The translations under genes and the position numbers were made by a program. A stretch of 64,000 bases of DNA from Armatimonadetes bacterium UBA1398. GTDB taxonomy: Bacteria; Armatimonadota; Zipacnadia; UBA1398. Where the stretch lies: the NCBI GenBank assembly GCA_002305165.1, contig DBQI01000026.1, positions 72,934 to 136,933 of the forward strand, written 5' to 3'. Positions 7,820 through 15,338 of this stretch are shown here, piece by piece; position 1 is the first letter of the stretch, and each line of letters opens with the position of its first letter. The notes under the pieces were generated by a model. The model worked only from the letters and a program-made list of their open reading frames with translations. It had not been told where the DNA came from and searched no databases.

Positions 7820-10800
7820 ATGTCCAGAGCACTCGCGCTCGTCGCGGCGCTGATCGTTGGCGCACTCATCCCGTACGAACCAGTACTTGCGGCAGATCCA
7901 ACCGGCCTCCGGTGCGAGGGCACAGTCAATCCACTCGGCATTGACACTGACGCCCCGCGCTTCTCGTGGCGGATGGACGATGCCCGCCAGGGGGCGCGGC
8001 AGACGGCCTACCATCTCGTTGTGGGACGGACCCCGCAACCTGCCCGTGCGCCCGTCTGGAGCACCGGGCGGGTTGACTCCGATGAGTCCGTGGGCGTGCG
8101 GTACGCGGGCGCGCCCCTGCGGCCCATGACCCGCTACTACTGGACGGTCCGGATATGGGACCAGGATGGTGAACCCACGGGTTGGGCGGAGCCAGTCTGG
8201 TTCGAGACAGGACTCATGGCGCCAGAGAACTGGGCAGGAGAGTGGATCGCCCCAGTGGAGGAGTCGTCCTCCAGCATTCGGGAGGCTGAGTGGATCTGGC
8301 ACCCGACGACCCGGGGCGATCGGGAGACCGTGTACCTGCGCACGGAGATCGTTGTGCCCGATCAGCCCATCGAGCGGGCCGAGGTGCAGGCCAGTGTTGA
8401 CAACATCTATAGGCTGTATGTCAACGGCGTTGACGTCGGCGGGGATGATACGTGGCAGACCCTAGACACCCACGAGGTCTCGACTCACCTCGTCCCGGGC
8501 GCGAATGCCATTGGTCTGGAGGTCGTCAATGATGGCCCGGGTGAGTGTGGCGCAATAGCTCTGCTGAGCATAGTGTTCGCCGATGGTGAACGGCTCCAGG
8601 TAGCGACGGACGCCGCGTGGCGCGCCTCCGACCAGCTGACGGGAGGCTGGACGGAACCGGGCTTCGACGACAGTCAATGGCAGGCTGCCGACGCGATCGC
8701 ATCCTATGGGGCGGGTCCATGGGGCGACATTGGCGGCGACGGCGTTGCTTCGTGCATGCTCAGGCGTGAGTTCACGCTTCCGGCAGGCGTCGATCGGGCT
8801 CGAGCCTACGTCAGCGGTCTGGGGCTCTATGAACTGTACATCAACGGCCAGAGGGTGGGGGAGGACCACTTCACTCCCGGCTGGACACACTACGGCAAGC
8901 GCATCCATTACCAGACCTACGACGTCACCACGTTGCTTCGCGAAGGGCCGAACGCTATCGGAGCGATCCTAGGCGGAGGCTGGTGGGCCCAGGGGATGGC
9001 CGGGGACTGGCGGAAGGGTCCCCCGCGCTTGATCCTGGCCCTGGCGTGTGAGACCGAGACGGGCGACAGGTTCACTCTCGGGACGGACGAGACTTGGCGC
9101 TGGAAGCCCTCGCCGGTGGTCTTCGACAGCTTCTACCACGGCGAGACCTACGATGCGCGACTGGAGGTCACTGGCTGGAGTGAACCCGGCCTGGATGACT
9201 CAGACTGGGACGGCGCGGTGGCGACGGGGTATCCCGTTGATCTGCTGGTAGCGCAGGAGGGCCCGTCGATCCGCGTGACCGACGAGCTGCCTGTGAAGAC
9301 GATCTCTGAGCCCGCAGAAGGCGTCTATGTGTTCGACTTTGCGCAGAATCTGCCGGGCTGGGTACGCCTGACGGTCGAGGGTCCGGCAGGCGCCGAGGTC
9401 AGGATCCGCTTCGCCGAGGAACTCAATCCAGACGGCACCATCTATACCGATAACTATCGCTCCGCCAGGGTAACCGATACGTACATCCTGAGCGGAGCCG
9501 GCACGGAGGTGTGGGAGCCTCGGTTCACCTATCGGGGCTTCCGGTATGCTGAGGTGACAGGGCTCCCCGCTGAGCCAACGATAGACACGTTGGTTGCGCG
9601 AGTTGCACATACGGATGCGCCTTGGACGGGCGAGTTCGCGTGCTCGAGCGATGTGATCAACGCCGTGCAACACAACATCCAGTGGGGCCAACGCTCGAAC
9701 ATGCACAGCGTGCCGACGGACTGCCCCCAGCGGGACGAGCGGCTGGGCTGGATGGGCGACGGGCTCATCTTCATGGAGACGGCCTGCTGGAATATGGATT
9801 GGCAGGGCTTCATGGAGAAGTGGACCACAGACATGGCCGACTCGATGACGCCCGAGGGAGCCTTCACCGACGTGGCGCCCTCAGGCCCTCGTGGCCCCGC
9901 CGCTCCGGGGTGGGGCGACGCCGGGGTCCTCACGCCGTACGTAGTTTGGCTCTACTACGGCGACGAGACCATCATCGAGCGCAACTACGAGTCGATGAGG
10001 TCATGGGTCGAATACATGCGCCAACGCGCCCCCGGAGATCTCTACGAGCGCGAAGGATACGGCGACTGGATCGCTGTCGTGGGCTCCCCTGCGAAGCCGA
10101 TCGGCGCGGCGTACTACTACTTCTCGACGCGGCTGCTCGCGGAGATGGCGGGCGTGCTGGGCAGGACTGATGATCGAGCCGAGTACACCGCCCTGGCAGA
10201 GGACATCAAAGCCGCCTTCCATGCGTCGTACTACGATCCCGAGACCGGCTCGTACCCTGGCGGCACTCAGACCAGCTACGTCCTGCCACTCTACCTTGGT
10301 CTGGTCCCGGACGACGTGCGCCCCAGGGTGGAGGCGAACCTGCTTCAGCGGATCGCCGAGGACGATTACCATCCCACCACTGGCTTTCTTGGCACGTCCT
10401 GCCTGCTGCCGGTTCTCTCTGGCATGGGCGCCTACGACGTTGCCGCGCGAATGGCCACCCAGGAGACCTACCCCTCGTGGGGGTACATGGTCAGCAAGGG
10501 GGCGACGACGGTCTGGGAGCTGTGGAACAGCGACACGGCCGGCCCTGGCATGAACTCGCGCAATCACTTCGCCCTTGGATCAGTCGGCCGGTGGTTCTAC
10601 GAAGGGCTGGCGGGGATCCGCCCAGACCCCGATGCGCCAGGGTTCAAGCGCTTCTTCGTGGCGCCGGAGCCCGGAGGGGACATCACCTGGGCGGGCGCAA
10701 AGCACACGTCGCCATATGGCGATATAGAGTCACGTTGGGCCATCACCGGCGACGTCTTCGAGTTGACCGTGACCGTGCCGCCCAACACCACGGCTACCGT

Positions 10801-10903
10801 GCGAGTGCCCGGTGACAATCCCCGTGGAGCCACGGCGGGGACAGATGGGGTGTTCGAGGTTCCGGCTGGGCGCTGGACCTTCACATCTGAGTGGAGGCGC
10901 TAG
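7820..10903 (+). CDS. Secreted alpha-L-rhamnosidase, GH78
   Basis: A 1027-residue exported enzyme that releases terminal L-rhamnose from glycosides. The N-terminus (MSRALALVAALIVGALIP) is a signal peptide. Beta-sandwich domains of the Bac_rhamnosid_N type occupy roughly residues 25-520, followed by the alpha/alpha-barrel catalytic domain and a small C-terminal beta domain. The hallmark DCPQRDERLGW begins at residue 634, with the general acid Glu640; a second conserved Glu900 lies in WELWNS. I chose the ATG at 7820, which has AGGAAGG nine bases upstream and a proper signal peptide; a longer frame back to 7730 adds 30 residues unlike a protein start. It converges with the ceramidase-like gene. 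Confidence 0.93.
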   Translation: MSRALALVAALIVGALIPYEPVLAADPTGLRCEGTVNPLGIDTDAPRFSWRMDDARQGARQTAYHLVVGRTPQPARAPVWSTGRVDSDESVGVRYAGAPLRPMTRYYWTVRIWDQDGEPTGWAEPVWFETGLMAPENWAGEWIAPVEESSSSIREAEWIWHPTTRGDRETVYLRTEIVVPDQPIERAEVQASVDNIYRLYVNGVDVGGDDTWQTLDTHEVSTHLVPGANAIGLEVVNDGPGECGAIALLSIVFADGERLQVATDAAWRASDQLTGGWTEPGFDDSQWQAADAIASYGAGPWGDIGGDGVASCMLRREFTLPAGVDRARAYVSGLGLYELYINGQRVGEDHFTPGWTHYGKRIHYQTYDVTTLLREGPNAIGAILGGGWWAQGMAGDWRKGPPRLILALACETETGDRFTLGTDETWRWKPSPVVFDSFYHGETYDARLEVTGWSEPGLDDSDWDGAVATGYPVDLLVAQEGPSIRVTDELPVKTISEPAEGVYVFDFAQNLPGWVRLTVEGPAGAEVRIRFAEELNPDGTIYTDNYRSARVTDTYILSGAGTEVWEPRFTYRGFRYAEVTGLPAEPTIDTLVARVAHTDAPWTGEFACSSDVINAVQHNIQWGQRSNMHSVPTDCPQRDERLGWMGDGLIFMETACWNMDWQGFMEKWTTDMADSMTPEGAFTDVAPSGPRGPAAPGWGDAGVLTPYVVWLYYGDETIIERNYESMRSWVEYMRQRAPGDLYEREGYGDWIAVVGSPAKPIGAAYYYFSTRLLAEMAGVLGRTDDRAEYTALAEDIKAAFHASYYDPETGSYPGGTQTSYVLPLYLGLVPDDVRPRVEANLLQRIAEDDYHPTTGFLGTSCLLPVLSGMGAYDVAARMATQETYPSWGYMVSKGATTVWELWNSDTAGPGMNSRNHFALGSVGRWFYEGLAGIRPDPDAPGFKRFFVAPEPGGDITWAGAKHTSPYGDIESRWAITGDVFELTVTVPPNTTATVRVPGDNPRGATAGTDGVFEVPAGRWTFTSEWRR

Positions 10904-10906
10904 GGC

Positions 10907-12172
10907 CTAGCCACCTACCTCGGTGAGCAGTTCCAGGGCCGCATCCTGGAGCACCTGCCCCGCGGCCGGCTCAAACGGCAGCAGACCATAGTAGCGGGCG
11001 GCTACGTCCAGCTCGTAGCCGCCCGTCGCGAACTCCTCAGGGGTGCCGATGTACCCGACCACCCTGCCGGTGCAAGTGACGGGCATGATGATAGGGACGG
11101 CCTTATGAGCTTTGAGCGCCATCCCGATGGCGCACAGGGCCTCGCACGGCAGGAAGACCATCGCGATGTCGCCGAGGCGTATGGCGGTGATCTCACCCCT
11201 GGGGTCATCCGGCAGGTCTCCGGACCGGATCGCGGCCAGCAAGGCCTCTGCCCACTCGATCATCGCGCCGCACTCCCGCCGAGCGAGGGTGTCATGGAGG
11301 GTGTCGAGGCGTGCGCGCTCCGCCGTGGCGTAGTCGGCTAGCCAATCGACATCGATCTCGCGCCGGAGGGGGAACGCGACCTCACGCGACGCCACGCGAA
11401 CGGGGCTGAGGGAGGCGGGACGAAGCGGGTGCGCGTCTACCGCCTGGACGGCGAGGGCCTCGCCGGTCACTATGCGCGCCTCGGGCCCTCGGCCGACAGG
11501 GTTGAGGTCGCCGCAGCAGCCGTTCAGGTAGAACGCGCCATCTCCCGTTCGATCGACGACAGCCCGCCGGAATGCCCCGACATAGTCGGCGCTGATGCTC
11601 CGATTGTCGCTTCCGAGACACACTGGATGGCACTGCCAGTTGACAAGGCGGAACCTATGTTTGTCAGGCGTCTCGAAGAGAACCACAATGGCTACGTCGT
11701 CGATGGGGCCGTCGGCACGCCGCCGGTTATGGCTGACGTCGGGAACCCGAGCCCGGGCCCAGTGGGCCTCCATCGGCACCGCGCGCGCCATAGCCTCGCC
11801 TGCGGCGGTGACCGCCGCGGCGGTGACCTGATCGAGGTAGGCATCGCTGGCCCGCGCCATGCCGCAGTACTTGTGGAAGGACGGCGAGGCGTGGGTATGC
11901 ACCGAGTGCCATACGATGTGCGTCGCGGGGACGCCCGTAGCCTCGCTCACCGCAGCCCGCAGCGCCTCGTTGGCTGGCCCATCGGAACCCACCAGATCGG
12001 CCGCGATGACGACTGCGGCGGTACCGCTTTCCTCGACGGTCATCGCCTGGAGACTGAGGGGGTCCAGGATCCCCGTGCTCGGGGGCTCCCTGTGAATGTA
12101 GCCCGACAGTGACTCGCCAACGGGTGGGGTGATATCGCGTCTCGCGATGCCGATCCGGGTCTCTTCAGGCAA
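10907..12172 (-). CDS. Neutral/alkaline ceramidase-like protein
   Basis: A 421-residue protein of the neutral/alkaline non-lysosomal ceramidase N-terminal family (PF04734). The opening IGIARRDITPPVG, then VVIAADLVGSD and HTHASPS, carry the expected histidines for a metal-dependent hydrolase. It lacks the C-terminal immunoglobulin-like domain of true ceramidases and has no signal peptide, so the substrate is probably not ceramide and remains unknown. The start is a TTG at 12172 with AGGAGG seven bases upstream. It follows the GH127 gene by 51 bases on the same strand, suggesting shared transcription with glycan breakdown genes. Confidence 0.87.
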   Translation of the reverse strand: MPEETRIGIARRDITPPVGESLSGYIHREPPSTGILDPLSLQAMTVEESGTAAVVIAADLVGSDGPANEALRAAVSEATGVPATHIVWHSVHTHASPSFHKYCGMARASDAYLDQVTAAAVTAAGEAMARAVPMEAHWARARVPDVSHNRRRADGPIDDVAIVVLFETPDKHRFRLVNWQCHPVCLGSDNRSISADYVGAFRRAVVDRTGDGAFYLNGCCGDLNPVGRGPEARIVTGEALAVQAVDAHPLRPASLSPVRVASREVAFPLRREIDVDWLADYATAERARLDTLHDTLARRECGAMIEWAEALLAAIRSGDLPDDPRGEITAIRLGDIAMVFLPCEALCAIGMALKAHKAVPIIMPVTCTGRVVGYIGTPEEFATGGYELDVAARYYGLLPFEPAAGQVLQDAALELLTEVGG

Positions 12173-12223
12173 TCCAGCGCCTCCTAGGGTGGTAGTTCCG
12201 TGCCGATCGAGGCAGCGCCGTCG

Positions 12224-15004
12224 CTAGCGTCGGGCCGCCTCCGCGACTTCCTCGGCAGTAAGCGCGCGCGCATAGAGGGCGAAGTCGGCTAGGTCGCCGG
12301 CGTAGTGCTCATTCTGGCCCGTATAGTGCGGGTTGCCGCCCAGGGCGAAGTCCTGCGCCATGGACAGACACCATGCTGGCGCGCGCACCGTTGCCGCCTC
12401 GGAGCCATTCAGGTAGAGGGTGAGCTGGGAGGCGGCCTTCACGACGGCCACATGACACCATTCTCCCGAGGGGAGGTCGATCCCTGGGGTACCGGCTCCC
12501 TGCCCATTGGCTTCCCAGCCGGCGATCAGCTGGCCCCGCCGGAGATAGACGCGCAACGGATCGTCCATCGGCCGGCGCCATGCAGAGAAGATCTGGTGCA
12601 GTCGGTCAGCGGAGCAGTCGCCCGGGCGCACCCAGACTGCGAGGGAGTAGTCCTCCTCGGGCCAGTGGGGCAGAACGTACCGAAGCATCGAGGCCGAGCC
12701 GTCAAACCGGACGGCCCCGTCCAAGCTACCATCAGGTCCCTCGCATGGCTCGATGGCTTCGGCGGCGAGGAGCTCACCATAGGAGGGTGTGCCCGATCCG
12801 GTGAGGGGCGCGCTGGCCAGCACGCCGCCAGGGCCCGTCGCCAACTCGCGCACCACCGCAGTCGGATCGGGCGGCAGGGACGGATCAACCGAGAAGCTCC
12901 AGGGCCCGCCCTCATTCACCCTGGAGGAGACCGTGTTCGTCGCGGTGACACGCCAGTAGTAGGTCCCGGCGTCGGATGGGGCATCGGGCAGGATGGCTCG
13001 CGCACGGGGCAGCGACTCCGCAGCGGCGGCGATCTCGGTGAACTCCGGGTCGCGGGCAATCTCGAGCCTGTACGCGACGCCTTCGCCGGGTCGTGGGAAG
13101 CCGACCCACTCGAACCGCGTGGGCGCAGCAGGCACGATAGACCCTGGGAGCGGCCGCACCAGATGGAAGGGCGCCGGGGGAGCGTTCACCGCAGGAAGCC
13201 ATGCCGCGTAGGGTGTGCCGTGGGCGCCGGCCGAGGCGTAGTCGATGAGCGTCAACGGGGCGCCATCGGCCGCTACCACGCGGTAGGCGGCCATAGGCTC
13301 AAAGCCGGAGGTGTCAATGGTCGTCGGTTCCGGCGCGAGATTGGCGCAGTCGATCGCAGGCAAGTCGGGCACATCGAGATCGTTCGTGCGCGTGTCGAAG
13401 GCCATGAGGAGCGGCCCCCGGTAGACGGCCGCATGGCCCGAACGCCCCAGTTCGCCCGGCCACACCCGCCACCCCATTTCGAAGCTCAGGCTAAGGGAGT
13501 CGTCGGGCGTCCATACTCGGGTCAGGCGGCAGTACTCCCCGGGGCGAACAGCCGGCTCTACGGGTGAACCGTTGAGCAACACCTGAGGGTCCTCCGCCCA
13601 CGAGGGTATGCGCAGGGCGAGAGTCAAGGCAGCGCCCCGGGAGTCAACAGTGATGTCCATGTCGCCTCCGACGGGGTAGTTGGAGTCGATCTGTACCTCT
13701 GCGCTTCCGCCGCCTGGCAGCGGCAGCGCAGCAGCCACAGGTGCGTATGTATTGACAACGAGTCCATCTGAGGCAGTCATGATGGCCCACTCGGTGAGCA
13801 TCCCAAGGCCTCGGGGAGCATTGACGGAGCAGCAGTTCAGCTCGGGTGTCCCCGCGCGGGCCTGGAACACGATGTGGTGGGCCGAGGCGTGACGGCTCCC
13901 GTTCATGGGGGTGTCGTACGTCCACCATCGTCCACTAGGATGCTGGGCGCCAAGGATCACGTTCCAGTAGGCGAGGTCCAGGTACTCGGCGGCCTCGGGG
14001 TCGCCCGTGAGGCGGAGCATGTCCTGAGTCAGGGCCATCCACGCGATCGTGCAGCAGGTCTCGATAGCCCCTTGGCTATAGGGGTTCCCCACCGCCTGCT
14101 CGCCTGTCGTGAAGCCGCCGCTAGGGTGGATGTCGCGGTGGGCGATGGAACGCCACGTGTTCACGAAGGCAGTGCGGTAGGCCTCATCACCGGTGATGCG
14201 GTAGAGCTCGACCAGGCCCTGGATGTCGTGGAGGCTCTCCCAGCGGGGTCGTGGCGTGAGGTGAAACTCCACGCCGTTCAGGCCGGCGCGCACGTAGTCG
14301 CCCGCCTGCTCGAAATCGGTCTCGATGTGACGCATCATGGCCAGGTAACGCGGTTCCGTGGTGAGGCGGTACAGCCATCCCAGGGAGTGGATGATGGCCA
14401 TGTTCATCTCGTGCGAGCCGGCGTCCAGCACTCGCCGGCCGGTGTCGAGATAGGTATCGCAGACGAGATCCGCCATCCGCCGACAGGCGTCGAGAGCCGC
14501 CGAGTCACCCGTGCGCTCATGCCACATCAGAAGCGCCAGCATGACGTGGTAGTGCCCCCAGAGGTCCCACTGGCCCAGGAGGCGCTCCTCTCGCGGCCAT
14601 GGCCCCAGGTACCCGTCGGCATCCTGCATTGTGAGCAGCTCGCGGATGATCGCGGACGTTGAGGCCTCGAGGCGGGGATCCTCGCTCATCCGCAGGGCCT
14701 GTATGGCGGAGAAGAGGTACTTGCCAACGAACTCGCCGGCCCAGGGCACCAGATCGGGACGCGGTTGCCGGTCCCGCCGCTGGAACATCCCGAGCATGCC
14801 TGGGTTCGCCCTAGGCGCCGTCAAGAGCCAGTTCTCGATGTTCGCCCCCGAGCGCTCGGCGGTGATGCCACCGAAGCGAAACTCCCCGTTGTTGACGAAG
14901 TCGTAAGTCAGTTCCCCCGCCTCCTCAGCCGAGACGGCCGGCCACGCGACCAGGGCGAACAGAGCGGCTACCCAGAAGCGGGGCGAGCTCGCTTGCGTGG
15001 CCAT
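12224..15004 (-). CDS. Secreted GH127 beta-L-arabinofuranosidase-like enzyme with LamG domain
   Basis: A 926-residue exported protein. After a signal peptide (FWVAALFALVAWPAVSA) comes an alpha/alpha-barrel catalytic domain of the GH127 type to about residue 600. The zinc and nucleophile residues of the family are present: Glu315 with Cys317/Cys318 (ETCCT) and Cys391/Cys392 (NCCSVN). A fibronectin-like segment (about 640-720) and a C-terminal LamG/concanavalin-like domain (about 740-920) follow. I chose the ATG at 15004, which has GAGGGGG eight bases upstream; the frame extends further but without a signal peptide at its start. Together with the GH78 enzyme it indicates use of plant-type arabinose- and rhamnose-containing polysaccharides. 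Confidence 0.9.
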   Translation of the reverse strand: MATQASSPRFWVAALFALVAWPAVSAEEAGELTYDFVNNGEFRFGGITAERSGANIENWLLTAPRANPGMLGMFQRRDRQPRPDLVPWAGEFVGKYLFSAIQALRMSEDPRLEASTSAIIRELLTMQDADGYLGPWPREERLLGQWDLWGHYHVMLALLMWHERTGDSAALDACRRMADLVCDTYLDTGRRVLDAGSHEMNMAIIHSLGWLYRLTTEPRYLAMMRHIETDFEQAGDYVRAGLNGVEFHLTPRPRWESLHDIQGLVELYRITGDEAYRTAFVNTWRSIAHRDIHPSGGFTTGEQAVGNPYSQGAIETCCTIAWMALTQDMLRLTGDPEAAEYLDLAYWNVILGAQHPSGRWWTYDTPMNGSRHASAHHIVFQARAGTPELNCCSVNAPRGLGMLTEWAIMTASDGLVVNTYAPVAAALPLPGGGSAEVQIDSNYPVGGDMDITVDSRGAALTLALRIPSWAEDPQVLLNGSPVEPAVRPGEYCRLTRVWTPDDSLSLSFEMGWRVWPGELGRSGHAAVYRGPLLMAFDTRTNDLDVPDLPAIDCANLAPEPTTIDTSGFEPMAAYRVVAADGAPLTLIDYASAGAHGTPYAAWLPAVNAPPAPFHLVRPLPGSIVPAAPTRFEWVGFPRPGEGVAYRLEIARDPEFTEIAAAAESLPRARAILPDAPSDAGTYYWRVTATNTVSSRVNEGGPWSFSVDPSLPPDPTAVVRELATGPGGVLASAPLTGSGTPSYGELLAAEAIEPCEGPDGSLDGAVRFDGSASMLRYVLPHWPEEDYSLAVWVRPGDCSADRLHQIFSAWRRPMDDPLRVYLRRGQLIAGWEANGQGAGTPGIDLPSGEWCHVAVVKAASQLTLYLNGSEAATVRAPAWCLSMAQDFALGGNPHYTGQNEHYAGDLADFALYARALTAEEVAEAARR

Positions 15005-15087
15005 GGATCGGACCCCCTCGGTTGGTCTAGTCGTCATTGCGGCCGCGAGGGGCTTCGCGGGGAGGCCGCGCAGGACCTCGCGACCTG

Positions 15088-15116
15088 TTGACACCCCTTC
15101 GATGTGCGAAGATAAT
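15088..15116 (+). promoter_or_regulatory. Near-consensus sigma-70 promoter for the valS leader
   Basis: TTGACA (15088-15093, perfect) and GATAAT (15111-15116, five of six) are separated by exactly 17 bases. The start site would be near 15123. The spacer holds a short dyad, CTTCG-N5-CGAAG (15097-15111), which could be an operator. It is the best promoter I find in the window. Confidence 0.85.
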
Positions 15117-15149
15117 CGTCATGGTAGAGTGCGGTTGAGGAGTACCACT

Positions 15150-15221
15150 GTGGAGATGCCAACACAGGCAGTGCCGACCCCGTCCGTTGTTAGCGTAGCC
15201 ATCAGGAGGGCTGCGGGGTAG
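15150..15221 (+). CDS. Valine-rich leader peptide of valS (23 residues)
   Basis: A short open frame GTG GAG ATG ... TAG with GAGGAG (15137-15142) exactly seven bases before the GTG. An internal ATG at 15156 could also serve. The peptide reads MEMPTQAVPTPSVVSVAIRR and then AAG, with valine codons at 15171, 15186, 15189 and 15195, that is Val-Val-Ser-Val in four consecutive codons. Its stop codon overlaps attenuator segment 2, and codons ACC CCG just before the valine run form segment 1. By analogy with the trp, his and pheM leader peptides it would act only through its translation, reporting the supply of charged tRNA-Val. It has probably no function as a product. Confidence 0.75.
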   Translation: MEMPTQAVPTPSVVSVAIRRAAG

Positions 15222-15279
15222 AGCGCTGGCAGGTGTTAGGACGACGCAGACCCCGCGCCCTCGGGCAGCGGGGTTTTTT
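15177..15279 (+). promoter_or_regulatory. Ribosome-mediated attenuator of valS
   Basis: Four segments can pair in mutually exclusive ways. Segment 1 is ACCCCG (15177-15182), segment 2 is GCGGGGT (15213-15219), segment 3 is ACCCCGC (15250-15256) and segment 4 is GCGGGGT (15268-15274). Segments 1 and 3 share their sequence and 2 and 4 are identical, so 1:2, 2:3 and 3:4 are all perfect. A ribosome stalled at the valine codons (15186-15197) would mask segment 1 and let 2:3 form, blocking the terminator. A ribosome reaching the stop at 15219 would mask segment 2 and let 3:4 terminate. I see no T-box consensus here. Confidence 0.8.
15250..15279 (+). terminator. Intrinsic terminator in the valS leader (attenuator 3:4 stem)
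   Basis: ACCCCGC pairs with GCGGGGT around an inner GCC/GGC helix and a CTCG loop, followed directly by six T (15274-15279). No gene ends just upstream on this strand except the leader peptide, so its only evident target is valS, whose start codon is 60 bases downstream. Confidence 0.88.
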
Positions 15280-15338
15280 CGTGCCTCTGTACAAGCATAG
15301 AGAGGCGCGGCGGACATTCGAGAGAGAGGGATGACCAG

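Noticed and set aside
12305..13567. 420-codon open frame on the plus strand inside the GH127 gene
   Set aside because: It is antisense to a gene with clear domains and gives a low-complexity Arg/Gly-rich protein.
15100..15280. T-box riboswitch upstream of valS
   Set aside because: The conserved GGGTGGNACCGCG-type T-box sequence is absent and the region is explained better by a leader peptide with 1:2, 2:3 and 3:4 pairing.
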